Positions 1 to 10,759 of a DNA stretch of 64,000 bases are shown piece after piece. Numbering within the stretch: position 1 is the first letter of the stretch; every line of letters begins with the position of its first letter. Below the pieces are notes generated by a model. The model was given only the letters and a program-made list of their open reading frames with translations. It did no database searches and had not been told where the DNA came from. Both the position numbers and the translations under genes were made by a program. Source of the DNA: Epiperipatus broadwayi. Its lineage: Eukaryota; Onychophora; Udeonychophora; Euonychophora; Peripatidae. The stretch lies in the NCBI GenBank assembly GCA_028023455.1, contig JAQFVV010006730.1:62001-126000 (forward strand), written 5' to 3'.

Positions 1-120
1 AAGGGTTCCCCTCTTTTCTTCCAAAGAGTAAGCTTGTGGTTTTAAGACCTGTAGAAGTCCCTACTATCGCATTTTTATACGCATGTTCTTGAGGCTACAG
101 CTGTAATAAATATTATATAA
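1..120 (+). repeat. Edge copy of dispersed repeat family E
   Basis: The first ~110 bases match, in reverse complement and with scattered differences, the segment at about 48640-48745. Shared landmarks are AAGGGTTC, TTTTCTTCCAAAG, AAGACCTGTAGA and GGTCCCTA or its variants. The repeat is cut by the window edge, so its left end is unknown. No coding potential is seen. Confidence 0.6.
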
Positions 121-705
121 CATTAGTTGAAATCTATCTCTACATTTATAACAATAAACAAAAATAACATTATCATGTTTTCATTTATTGTCTAATATTT
201 TATAAAAAATAATAATTCAAAAAACAAATTCTAAATGTCATTATATATGATAATATATACTAATATATTTGAATTACTAACAATATCACACGATTTCCTC
301 ATATGCATCCAATGGCAGTTATTTTCATTTTACACTAGAGCCACCTATTGTAAACTTGAATAATCAATGGTATCATATAGTATAGCAGTATAAAATTCTT
401 ATATTCAGATCAATTTTTGGCTTTTGCCTTCACCAGTGAAGATGAGAATTCAAAACTGCAACTAATGCACTTATACATTCAGCATAAAGCAAAAAAACAA
501 TCTGGAGATTGGGATTTTATAGCATTATATACTTATCTGATATCCACCGATTACTCGAGTTTACAGTAGAATGAAAATATTGGAAGTGTTTTTATCTTGA
601 AATAATATAATGTCTGTAATTATATACCCTATTTATGCATTATATATTTTTATGCAGAAAAATAATAAAATATATCATACAATTATTTCTACTTTATGAT
701 TGATA
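121..705. other. AT-rich DNA without recognised feature
   Basis: No open frame, RNA gene or repeat structure could be supported here. It is AT-rich and lies downstream of the phosphatase exon on the minus strand, so it is probably intronic (inference). Confidence 0.4.
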
Positions 706-1258
706 TACACAATATGTCCCAGTAAAAGGTGACAGCTTCTCTCTCCAAACTACCGGAAACTCTATGTTTAAATCAATGAATGTGTTACACAGTGACATAG
801 TCTAATTATTCACCACAAAAGTTTTAAAACAATAGCATGTCTGGAATGCAAGTTATGACACAGAATGTGACAAAGTGCATTTTGCATCTTTGTAGATAAT
901 TTTCAATGCTCTCCCTACCATCATGAAATTTTGCAAAGTACTTGAAAATATTCTTATAACTCAGGGCTTCATTGCCATATAAATTTCCAATTACACCATA
1001 CAGTTCAATTGTAATTTTCCAGTTTAAAACAAAAATTAATGTTAGTACATAGTTCCAACATGGTCTAAAGTAAGAAACATACTGCCATATTCATGTTGTA
1101 ACTGAAGATCAACATATATGAGCATCTAAAAAATTTTGATGGTAAATAACTAAACTATGTTATTATGTATGGTATGTGTTTATTCAGAGATGGCACTGTA
1201 GACAGCGTGGATAGATAACCAGTCACTGATCATCATTCTACTGGGACACATTGTAGAT
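706..1258. mobile_element. Non-autonomous terminal-inverted-repeat element, family D, copy A
   Basis: The two ends are imperfect inverted repeats: ACAATATGTCCCAGTA at the left, and the complement of ACAATGTGTCCCAGTA at the right. The whole ~550-bp unit recurs at 13701-14225 and 60256-60755, with shared internal landmarks such as a block reading roughly CTTGAAAATATT next to CTTCATTGCCATA. There is no coding frame. The end sequence resembles Tc1/mariner-like termini, but that assignment is an inference. A TA target duplication is possible but cannot be told from the AT-rich flanks. Confidence 0.6.
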
Positions 1259-1368
1259 ATATGTAGTAAAATTTTAACAACCCATATAGCTGTCTAAAAA
1301 TAATATACATAAATAAATATTCATATTATTAAATAATAATTAAATTAAACAAAAATAGAACATCTTAC

Positions 1369-1540
1369 TGAAATAAAATTAATAATTGGTGACAATTTTA
1401 CATTTGGAGAAGTATCTCCACTACTTGTAGTCGTGCTTATATCTTCTGAACTTTCACTAGGGCTATTGTAGAGATTTAGGTTCCAAATTTGAATAGATGC
1501 TTGATCTTCATTTCGAAGAGACTTTCCTGCATTTATTGCC
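1369..1540 (-). CDS. PPM1H: Internal exon of a PPM1H/J/M-like protein phosphatase
   Basis: This 172-nt exon encodes 57 residues beginning AINAGKSLRNEDQAS, the hallmark start of the PP2C catalytic domain in the PPM1H/PPM1J/PPM1M group. The aspartate of NED is one of the metal-binding acidic residues of PP2C phosphatases, which are Mg/Mn-dependent Ser/Thr phosphatases. The second half (residues ~25-50) is a Ser/Thr-rich linker, as expected of the variable insertion after this motif in the group. Splice sites are visible on the minus strand: a T-rich tract ending TTTTACAG before the exon, and GTAAGATG after the last codon. The exon starts at the third base of a codon, consistent with a split GA|G glutamate as in GYAE-VINAGKS of vertebrate relatives. 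The next exon would lie left of position 1; the previous one was not found. H, J and M cannot be told apart from this exon. Confidence 0.78.
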
Positions 1541-1880
1541 CTGTAAAATGTGTTGATATATATATAAAAATGAGTATAGTTGTATATAATAATCTTGATA
1601 TATTCTTTAAACATTTGATAAATATCAACATATTCAAAACACAGTATGCAACATTGGTATCACCAAGATAAATATTGATTTGTCTGTAAATACATATCCA
1701 TAAATCAATAGAAGCAATATATTAAAAAATTCATTATTTGCGAGCATAAAATAAATTTTCTAATTTGAGATTAGAATAATTTGTACCTTCAAAATAATTT
1801 AATTATATATATACTCGGAAAATTGCAATAAGAATATCATATTTGAATAATATTCTAATTCCAACTTGCAGATAAATAAT
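1541..1880. other. Upstream intron sequence, no feature seen
   Basis: AT-rich sequence directly upstream of the phosphatase exon on the minus strand. It carries the pyrimidine-rich acceptor tract next to the exon. Nothing else is recognised. Confidence 0.4.
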
Positions 1881-1881
1881 T

Positions 1882-1956
1882 GTCTAAGTGTTGAATGGTT
1901 TTAATGATATATATATATATGTGATATTATTAAAACTGTTCTACACTTAGACACTC
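1882..1956. repeat. Small palindrome at the head of the tandem array
   Basis: GTCTAAGTGTTGAATGGTTTTAAT and its approximate complement face each other across a (TA)n centre. The right arm is also the first bases of the tandem-repeat unit that follows, so the array begins with an inverted unit end. Confidence 0.6.
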
Positions 1957-2798
1957 CTAATATCAATAACAATCAACAGTCTCAAACTGTTGTCAAGGTA
2001 ACCTCCTTTTAACAATAACTATGGAATTCCCACAATATAATTATATAGACACTAAAGATTTAACTTGACCACGGAGATTGAAATTACTGATGGTAATAAA
2101 TTTAAATAAATCTATTATACAGGTAAATATAACCTTTTCTGAGTGGAGATTAATAAACAGTCAATTATAACATTACAAACTGCAATTATAATTTTCAAAT
2201 TGCACCAAAAAATTACTTAAATAATAAGTGTAATAATGCTCAAGGCAAAATGGGTTTAAAAATAATCATTAAAACCAGTCAACACTTAGACAATCCTAAT
2301 ATCAATAATAATCAACAATCTCAAACTGTTGTCAAGGCAACCTCCTTTTAACAATAACTGTTGAATCCCCATCTTTATTTATGGTCCAATATATTTATAT
2401 AAACATTAAAGATTGCAATTTGATCGCAGATATTGAAATTATTGATAGAAAGAAGTTCAAATAAACTTTTTTAAACAGGTAAATATAATCTGTACTGAAT
2501 GTAGACTAATAGTCATTTACAACATTACAAACTGCAATTATAATTTTCAAATTGCATCCAAAGTATTACTTAAATAATAATTGTAATAATACTGAAGGTT
2601 AAATGGATTTATACGTAATCATTAAAACTAGTCAACACTTAGATAATCCCAATATCAGTAATAATCAACAATAGAAAACTGTTGTCAAGGCAATCTTTTT
2701 TAACAATAAAGGTGGAATTCCATCTTTATTTATTGTCCAATATATTTATAAAGACACTAAAGACTGCAATTAGCCCACAGAGATTGAAATTATTGAAA
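1926..2798 (+). repeat. Tandem repeat, ~345-bp unit, about 2.5 copies
   Basis: The landmark ACACTTAG followed by ATATCA...AATCAACA recurs at 1943, 2282 and 2635, giving unit lengths of about 339 and 353 bp. Each unit has the same order of blocks: CAACAGTCTCAAACTGTTGTCAAG-like, then TTTTAACAATAA, then ACATTACAAACTGCAATTAT. The third unit is cut after ~165 bp. Units differ by scattered substitutions and small indels, so the array is not recent. There is no coding frame. Confidence 0.85.
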
Positions 2799-3329
2799 CA
2801 TATATATTGAAGTAGATACATCATGAGCATTCCAAATGATTTGCAGGACTAAGAGAAAGAGTAGAGGATAGTATGTTTCAAATTCCTTTCCTTATTTGCA
2901 TTGATTATTTATCTATCTATATCTATATATATATACTTTACAATGCAATTTAATGTAATGGACAGTTGAAACTGTAAGCAGGAATGAATAAATTCTATTT
3001 TAAATTACATTGCATTGTAAAGGTGTTGATTAAGGAGTATATGGTATTTTATACATATTTAATTTTCAACATACCAGTAAGTAAGCAAATAAGCAGAGTA
3101 TTAATTTTAATAAACACAGGGATGTGAAGTTGAAATGTGACTGAAAAAATTATGGAGACTAGATTCTATAAAATATGGTTAATTTTCTATTTGTTCATTT
3201 GCTATTTAGTTATATATCATCAGGTTCTTCCAGAATCCAGAAGATGATTGAGTGGGTTTAGGTGATGTACTTTTTAAAATAATAACAATAATGATATCAA
3301 AACTATAAGAAAAATAATAAATAGCTATT
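2799..3329. repeat. AT-rich DNA with a microsatellite and a short palindrome
   Basis: A (TATC)n/(TA)n tract lies at about 2910-2935. It is followed by an imperfect hairpin at 2936-3021 (CTTTACAATGCAATTTAATG on the left, its near-complement on the right). Nothing coding is seen. Confidence 0.6.
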
Positions 3330-5560
3330 GTGCCAGTCGGATTTGTATGTTCACGTAACAAGATCTGGCATCTAGGCAAAAGTACCTCGAATCCAATCAT
3401 GCGCAAGATACACAGGTCAGGAACACTCACGAACTCTGCCCTATTTGCCTATTTCCCAGATCTATAACATTATGAGCAACAATCCCGATGACATCGATTA
3501 ATTTACTTCTCACCCGCCGGCATCGATCATCGGAGACACAAAAAGACTCTAGGCTAAACTTATATGATAGGATAACTTAATAACTAGCTATATTTTATGA
3601 GCAATGAAGGCTCGCGCGACCTAGCATATTAATTATGTATTGAGCGGAGATCATCTAGTCATATTTGAGCTTAAGTAATAACTTAATATATTAACTTAAC
3701 TAAAAGAAAGCAATGGTTCGGGTTTGATATATATATTTAAGATTTATTAATAACACAATTATGTCGGGTTATTTACCTGACATGAGCCTCGTAAGTATTA
3801 TATATATGTGTTTGATTCATATTTAACGATAACATTATAATTGCGGCTATGCCAATAATATATATATATGTGTGATTAAATGAATTAGCGCTATTAGAAT
3901 ACATTATTGGAATACTATTACACCCCAGAGACGAAAAGAGCATTTACTTAATTTAAGCAATAATAATTTCATAAGCAGATATTACATTTGGTTACATTCA
4001 ATATTATGATTAATTTGAGTTACAGATAATTAATGCGCGGGATGGGTAATGAATAATTATATAAACGATACTAAATCTATCGCATTAATACTTATATTAA
4101 ACTAATGGAAATATGTCTGTTTAAATAAAGCATTTCATTACGGCTTATGAATACTTCTGGGCGACTAATAAGACACTGAAAGGCAGTGCGTGCATGGCGG
4201 CTGATTGGATTGATCCAATTATGGATCCTGGAGTGTGCTTCATGAATTTTTAATAACGAAATGGACCGATTTCCTCTGCAAACGTAGGCAAGGTCGGTTT
4301 GACGAACGAAAGAGTCCAAGATTCCCTGGAATGAAGTACAGGCGAATCATGGATGATGAAGAGTGGTCGGCAATGTCATTATCGGGCTGGAGTTTCCAGA
4401 GCAATCCCCGTATAAAGCATGCACATAAGACCAAGGATGTCCCCAGGGTGGTTTTACAGCCTGGTTCAAGGACATTGAGAACGATGATGGGGCTCGACTG
4501 TGCGATTACCTCCATATGAGAAAGAAGCAAAGTGGCCTTTATGCACGAAATGCTTAATAATATAATATAATTCTAAAATTAAAGATTATCGAAACATATT
4601 TATTGCCCACAAATTATGAAATATTCGGCGTAATGATATGGCTTCACTAAGCAAACATGGAGAATAATTATACTTAAATATAAAACTAAGCTCTTAAGAT
4701 CCCCCCCCCCCCTTACATTATGTTATTTAATATTATTCATTACTTTTTACACATTTAATAAATCTCAATTTTGGTTAATCAATGCCCTTGTGAAAATATA
4801 TAAATGATTACAAAATAAGTGGGTGGTGGTAATAGCTAAGATGGGTTTTACATATATAATATAATTTAAGAATAAAAGATAGCACTTTATTTAGAAAAGA
4901 GAATGTGAAAAACGACGTCAAATCTGTTTTTCTACAGTAAACATGAAAAATATAATTAGTTTATTTATCTAAAATCGCGAGCAGCTGGGCAAGATCGCAT
5001 AAGACTTGTTTTGATCAAATTATAAATTATTTACCCAGTAAATGATGGGTGGGGAAACGAAAATGAATTATATGCTGGTGATTTTAGAATACTATTGGCA
5101 TTTATTTTAAAATATAAATACATAAATGTAAATGAAAATTATTTGCCGCTTGGAATTAAAAGAAAAGGAAAAACATTTCATAGGAGGCTTAATATAGATT
5201 AGTTATATAGAGTTATACGAATACATATTTTGAAGACATTTAAAATAGGTGATTAAAATATAAATATTACAGAGAAGGCAGGATTTAATAATCATAAGTG
5301 GTCAAAGTTCTTTTACCTTGCTTATTTGGAAGAACGATTTCATTAGGAGTCAGTCCATCGATATTGTTTCACTAGATCTAGGGTAGCATTATTAATTTGA
5401 GAGATAGCATTTCATTTTCACTGGAAAATATCTAAGGTTCATTAGTACGGGATGCAGAGCTTCGTTCATGGGAACAGCATATTAGAACGGAGGGACAAGG
5501 CAAAATTTCCTACTCACAACACATTGAGTGAGAATTAAAACTGGCGTGGAATATATATAA
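3330..5560. other. CpG-bearing block of unknown origin
   Basis: By eye this block holds clearly more CG dinucleotides and mixed sequence than the flanking AT-rich DNA (for example CACCCGCCGGCATCGATCAT near 3511, and 4140-4520). The texture resembles the LTRs of the gypsy element at 15.6-24 kb, which suggests an old LTR or other acquired segment, but no matching ends or target duplication were found. Short overlapping frames at 4092-4530 on both strands resemble nothing I know. A C12 run lies at 4701-4712. Confidence 0.35.
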
Positions 5561-6167
5561 CAACATAGTTATTTAATGGTCTCCTCTCCTTGTGGATTCA
5601 AATCCAGCAGTATATATACTTTTATTTTGAAGCTGTAACTTAGCAACTACTGCTGGACCTGAGGCGGTTTAAGCACTTAAGCTTCATTTGGAATAGTTTG
5701 ACCGGATACTCTTATCTAGTAAGATGTTTGAAACAATGCAAGTTTGTTATCAGTTTCTCGAACGATTGTTTTAAAATATATCTTATGATTTTAAAACAAG
5801 CTAGCGTGGACAATTTCCAGTAATGGGTTTATTTTATTATTACCAATTTGTAATCTTTTACTTTAATCTAAGGGGTCTTCCAGGTAATTGTTTTTCGAGT
5901 GACTTCTTAACAAGATTGCATCATTTCTGGCTACAAAATTATATATGAAAAAATAATAAGTTTTATATATATTACCTTATATATATAATATAACTATTAA
6001 TTTATTCACAATCTCCTACACTGAAATATATAGATATTTATTATTTACGCCCGTATACACATGAGAATATTATTAAATAAAATATTTTTAAATTAAAATT
6101 CATATGTGTTAATGTGATTTATGTTATAATACTAACCAAAAGAAATATATATATATTATTTGCTATA
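5561..6167. other. AT-rich DNA with TA-rich tracts
   Basis: No gene seen. Several (TA)n runs lie between 5940 and 6170, ending at the target site of the LINE that follows. Confidence 0.4.
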
Positions 6168-6497
6168 TATATACGGGCTGCAGAAAGGAGTTTGCTATTA
6201 ACTGAAAGGAGACCCTTTGATTCCTCTTGGAGGCCTTAAAGGAACCGAGCAGGGCAAATTCCTAATGTCCACTCCATACGTTCTTGTCGTTGCAGCTGTT
6301 ATTACTATATGTTTATTCATATAGTATACGAACATGGATGGGCTGCTCACCAACACGCATTAGCCAGCGTGGTGAGTTTATTGGCTTTTTACCTCTGAGT
6401 TTAAGATCAAGAAACACCATGGTCTTTCTTCTCAGTGCCTGATAAGGCAGAATGAATGTTTGTGTAAATGATAAAGATTTTTCCCAATTATACAATT

Positions 6498-7340
6498 ATG
6501 ACAGACAAAAATAAAGCATGGCCCTTAATCCCAGGAGGCTGTAAAGTCACCAACCAAGGCAGTGGTTGGTGGCCGAAGGCGGAGGGTGCTAAGAATATCC
6601 TGGAGGCGGACCCAGGCTGCCATTTGATGACGACTTTTTATTTAGGTACTTACAACTGCAGATCACTTTCAAGTGAAGAAAGATTGCAAGAATTAGAAGA
6701 AGAACTCCTTATATTAAATGGGATATTATTGGACTTTGTGAAGTTAGAAGAAAAGGTGAAGAGACAATTGATTTAAAAAGTGGACATATGCTCTATTATA
6801 AAGGCACAAATATTGGAAATACAAGTGGAGTAGGATTCATTATAAATAAAAAGTGGAAAAACAATATTGTGGAGATTGATGGTGTATCAGACAGAGTGGC
6901 AAGATTAGTTATACAACTTAATAGCAGATATCAAATGCAGATAATTCAGGTTTATGCCCCAACAAGTTCTCAGTGATGAAGTAGTAGAAGATTTTTATAT
7001 GGATGTACAAAAGGCTTTTGATCAGAGTAAACAACATTTTAAAATTGTTATGGGAGATTTTAATGCTAGAATTGGTAAACAAATGAAAGATGAAAGTGTT
7101 GTAGGTAATTTTGGTTATGGTAATAGAAATGAGAGAGGACATAGACTTGTGGAGTTTGCAGAGAAGGAAAAACTTTATATTATGAATTCTTTTTTTGAGA
7201 AAAATGTTAGAAGGAAATAAACATGGAAGCATCCAAATGAAGGTACAGCAGAATTGGATTATATTTTGACTAACAGGAAATACATATTTCAAGATTGTAA
7301 TGTTCTTAATAAATTTAACACAGGAAGTGATCATCGATTA
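6498..7340 (+). pseudogene. RTE endonuclease domain, broken
   Basis: This is the N-terminal part of the LINE polyprotein, an endonuclease/exonuclease/phosphatase-fold nuclease that nicks target DNA. Visible motifs in order: TYNCRSLSS near 6648, GVGFIINKKW near 6829, QVYAPTS near 6950, GDFNARIG near 7051 (catalytic Asp/Asn), and GSDHRLV at about 7323-7343 (catalytic Asp-His). The frame is broken near 6700-6720, again near 6970 where two bases present in copy 2 are missing, and by a TAA at 7218-7220 where copy 2 has TGG. The exact start is uncertain; an ATG at 6498 opens the first frame. It continues into the reverse transcriptase with no domain missing. Confidence 0.85.
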
Positions 7341-9453
7341 GTAAGGGGTAAGATACATGTTAATGTAAAACTAGAGAGACAAAAATTATTAAGAAAAACT
7401 ATATTTACAGTTGATATTCCTAATCTTCAGAAACATTCTAATGAATTTAAATTAGAACTTACAAATCGGTTTCAAGTATTAGTAGATTTTGAACATGATT
7501 CAGATTTGAATGAAATTAATATGAAAATAACTGATACACTTTTAAAAACTGCAACAAAGATAGCTGGTAGAAAAAAGCAGCAATTGACTAATAAAATTTC
7601 TACTGAGACTAGAGAACTTATGAAGAAAAGAAGGAATATGAAGATATGCAAGAATGATGCATTAAAAGGAATTGAATATCTCGAATTTTGTAAAATGGTG
7701 CGGAAAAGAGTTGAAAATGATATAAGAAAGTATAACTGTGAACTAGCAAGAAAAGCTGTAGAAGAAAATAAAAGTCTTAAGAATGTAAAACAACATTTTG
7801 GTATTGGTAGGAAATTTATATCTGCAATAAGGAAAAAAGATGGAATTATTACTAAAAAGAGGGATGACATTATGAAATTGGTAGAAAATTTTTATCAAGA
7901 ATTATATAGTAATAAAGAACAAGTACCTCCTATATCTATTACATCTTCCGAATTGCCCAGAATTTTAAATGAAGAAGTGAGAAATGCAATTAAATGTATG
8001 AAAAAAGGAAAGGCTCCAGGTAATGATGGAATTATAATTGATATATTAAAAGAAGCAGGTGAAGAAACAGAAAAAATATTAGCAAAGTTATATACCAAAT
8101 GTCTAAATGATAAAGATGTACCGGATGATTGGAAGAATGCAGTAATAATATTAATATTTAAAAAAGGTGATAAAGAAGATATTAGAAATTACAGACTTAT
8201 CAGCCTTTTATCAGTTTTATATAAAATTTTTACCAAGATAATTACAACTCGTCTACAGAGAACCTTGGATTTTCACCAACCAAGAGAACAAGCTGGATTT
8301 AAAAGTGGTTTTAGTACAGTAGATCATATTCAAGTATTGAGAGAAGTTATAGAAAGGACAAATGAATATGAGTTGTCATTATGTTTTGGATTTGTAGATT
8401 ATGAAAAGGCATTTGATTCTATAAACATTTCTTCAGTGATTAAAGCATTGGATCATCAAGGTATAGATCCAGGATATTGTCATATTTTAAAGAATATTTA
8501 TAAAAATGCAACAGCAACAATTAGATTACATAATGATACTGGGAAAGTCAACATTGAGAAAGGTGTAAGACAAGGTGACTCCATATCTCCAAAACTTTTT
8601 ACAGCAGTGCTGCAAGAAGTATTTTGTGGATTAAAATGGGAAACTAAAGGAGTGAAAGTAAATGGAGATTATTTAAGTCATTTAGATTTCGCAGATGATG
8701 TAGTTGTTTTTGCAAATAATGCTTCCGAGCTGCAGGAAATGTTGCAGGAGTTATCAGATGAAAGTAGGAAAGTAGGACTAGAGATAAATGTTAAAAAGAC
8801 TAAAGTAATGTTTAATCGATTTGCTCAAAATATGAAAATAAAGATTGATTATGATGAATTAGAAGAAGTTAAGAGTTACAAATACCTTGGTCAGATTATT
8901 AATACAGATGGAAACATAATAGAGGAAATTAATCATAGAATTAAACTTGGTTGGAGTGCTTTTGGTAGAAATAACTTGATATTAAAAGGAAATATGCCTA
9001 TGTGTTTGAAAAAAAAAGGTTTTTAACAAATGTGTTTTACCAGTTCTTACTTATGGATCTGAGACTTGGACACTTAATAGAAGATCAATATAGAGACTTC
9101 AGACCACTCAAAGAAGTATGGAGAGATGTATGTTGGGAGTAACAAGAAGAGATCGAAAACGCAATGTATGGGTAAGAGAACAAACAGGTGTTACTGACCT
9201 CATTGAAAAAATTAAAAGATTGAAGTGGAGTTGGGCTGGACATATTGCTAGAAGAGATGATAATAGATGGACAATTGAAATTTTAAACTGGATTCCAAGA
9301 GATTGTAAAAGACCCAGAAGGAGACCACATGTAAGATGGATGGATGAAATAAGAAAATGTGTAGGGGTGATGTGGAGAAGAGAAGCTAAAGATCGGAGAA
9401 GATGGATTAAACTTGGAGAGACCTTCATCCTGCAGTGGATTGATAATGGTTGA
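7341..9453 (+). pseudogene. RTE reverse transcriptase and C-terminal domain, one frameshift
   Basis: A long open frame (7254-9026, 590 codons) covers the end of the endonuclease and the reverse transcriptase that copies the LINE RNA at the nicked target. Motifs in that frame: [10 protein letters not shown] (251-260), [10 protein letters not shown] (381-390, first catalytic Asp), RQGDSISP (439-446) and the FADD active-site box (479-482). Residue 315 is Leu where copy 3 has the conserved Pro of NYRPISLL. At 9009-9017 an A9 run, one base longer than the matching tract in copy 3, shifts the frame. The C-terminal domain (GHIARRDD, then [12 protein letters not shown]) then continues in another frame, 9118-9453, to a TGA just before the GAT tail. 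Confidence 0.9.
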
Positions 9454-9531
9454 TAATGATGATGATGATGTATATACGTGCGTAAAGGCGGGTTTGAATA
9501 CAGTTAGGTGGTAGGAGATTGGATGTGGGCT

Positions 9532-9568
9532 GTGAAGCAGGATCTGAGCATCAGATCATCTGCTTCAC
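9532..9568. repeat. Near-perfect short hairpin
   Basis: GTGAAGCAGGATCTGA, a 3-base loop, then TCAGATC-AT-CTGCTTCAC. The arms are complementary over 16 bases apart from a two-base bulge. It lies 60 bp beyond the LINE 3' end. Function unknown; there is no T-run that would suggest a Pol III terminator. Confidence 0.6.
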
Positions 9569-9727
9569 TATCTTGCTATGCTTCTTTTTCATACTTTTTC
9601 CATTTTCATTGTCACATTGCATTTTCAAGATTTATAAGACATGTACAAAATTTGAACAAATTCTGAAAATTTCAATTTCAAAATTTACCAAACAAACAGA
9701 GTTTATAAGTTAAATAAAAAACATTTA

Positions 9728-9895
9728 AAAATGGAATCCCAAATAGATTGCAAATGGCTTAGAAAAAGACCATTTGTGAGATGGATAAATAAAATAAGGA
9801 AGCTTGTTGAAGTAATGTTGAGAAAAGAAGCTGAAAAACTAAATTAAATTTGGAGAAATCTCCATCCTGAAATGGAGTGATTAAAAATGATGATT
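9728..9895 (+). mobile_element. RTE LINE 3' fragment (copy 7)
   Basis: Decayed match to the last ~170 bp of copy 1: the segment coding the basic RxxxxVRW motif, then the block ending CTCCATCCTGAAATGGAGTG and an imperfect GATGAT tail. It is 5'-truncated, as is usual for LINE copies, and lies 257 bp behind copy 1 in the same orientation. Confidence 0.75.
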
Positions 9896-10100
9896 TATGT
9901 TTAAATACAAATAAAAGTTTGAAACATTTCTTGGGGACCTTTACTTCAAAAACAATTTTCACTCTAAATTTGATAATTACACATTACCATCAATTTTTAT
10001 AAATATATATATATGTAATAATATTATAATTCGATGTCTGTATTTCTTCAAATCAATATATAATCTTATAATTGAATATTTATAAATACAGTAATTAGAT
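9896..10100. other. AT-rich spacer
   Basis: No feature seen between the LINE fragment and the Penelope-like element except a short (TA)n tract near 10000-10016. Confidence 0.4.
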
Positions 10101-10136
10101 ATATGTAAAGTATAACTTTAAAAACTTTATCCACTT

Positions 10137-10177
10137 GGGAGCGCTTTCGACTATCCTCGTAGTCTTTGTCAACTAAC
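10137..10177 (-). ncRNA. Degenerate hammerhead ribozyme core in the Penelope-like tail
   Basis: Minus strand: TTGACAA, then a hairpin GACTA-CGAGGA-TAGTC, then GAAA, then the palindrome AGCGCT followed by C. This is the order of a minimal type I hammerhead (CUGANGA, stem II, GAAA, short stem III, UH). Two core bases differ (first C to T, sixth G to A), so it is probably inactive. Hammerheads are known in the terminal repeats of Penelope-like elements; assignment here is by pattern. Confidence 0.55.
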
Positions 10178-10197
10178 ACTTTGAAAAGCTAACCTTC

Positions 10198-10746
10198 TCA
10201 CAATTCTGTGATCTTAACATTTGCTGCTTGTCTATTAATTAAGTCTTGTTTGTATTTGTATATTAGCATAGCTTCTTTTATTTTCCTTTTGTTGTTATTT
10301 TTTTCAATTTGCAATATTTTTACATTATTATAACTGAAGTTAAAACCATAAATACGTGACTTATTATGGTCATAAAAAATGGATGCAGAAACATTATTAT
10401 TTACTTTATAATTTTCTTTCATTTTCTGAATCCTTTTTAATAACAAGCAAGTGCTCTTTAGTTTTTTTTCCAATGTACATCGCGATTCCCCTATATATTT
10501 GCTACCACACCTACATATCCATTTATAAATGATGCAATTTTTAGAGTTATTTATTAATTTGTTTAATGTAGGAAATGCGTAAAATGCAATGTCACATATA
10601 CCTTTATAAATTTTCCTTATAAAATTTACTTGATCATTCGAAATATATGGTATTGATAGCCATACTTTTTTATTAACAGGAAAATCAATATTATTATTAT
10701 TATTATTTTTTATTCTTATATTTCGTATTAAAATTTTTAATAACAT
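10198..10746 (-). pseudogene. Penelope-like GIY-YIG endonuclease domain
   Basis: A 182-codon open frame, the C-terminal part of a Penelope-like polyprotein. Residues 30-68 (LSIPYIS...FYAFPTLNKLI) form the linker usual before the nuclease in this group. Residues 70-90 are the nuclease core: IIY at 72-74, the CRCG cysteines at 78-81, YIGE at 84-87. The C-terminal block KRKIKEAMLIYKYKQDLINR is also typical, with the conserved Glu at 158. The Arg and the Glu-His pair normally found ~10 residues after YIG are not clear (KKLKST), so activity is doubtful. The ATG used is only the first in the open stretch; the real protein would continue upstream into the reverse transcriptase, which is frame-broken. 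Confidence 0.82.
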
Positions 10747-10759
10747 TATATATGATTAT

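Larger units (their letters stand above)
6176..9470 (+). mobile_element. Full-length RTE-clade LINE (copy 1)
   Basis: A 3.3-kb non-LTR retrotransposon with the RTE layout: short 5' leader, apurinic-like endonuclease, reverse transcriptase, and a 3' end of short GAT repeats (9454-9470) instead of poly(A). The octamer TATATACG stands just before (6168-6175) and just after (9471-9478) and is read as the target-site duplication. The 5' end (GGCTGCAGAAAGGAG) agrees with the 5' end of copy 2 near 38055, which supports full length. The coding region is broken in several places, so this copy cannot be autonomous now. Over the shared part it is very close to copy 3 (56.8-58.8 kb). Confidence 0.92.

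Noticed and set aside
4235-4530. Overlapping 94- and 96-codon frames on both strands
   Set aside because: Both strands are open over the same stretch, as happens by chance in locally GC-richer DNA; no motif, splice site or repeat supports either.
3330-5560. Solo LTR of the same gypsy family
   Set aside because: No sequence match to the 2.1-kb LTRs, and no TGTAACG/CGTTACA ends.
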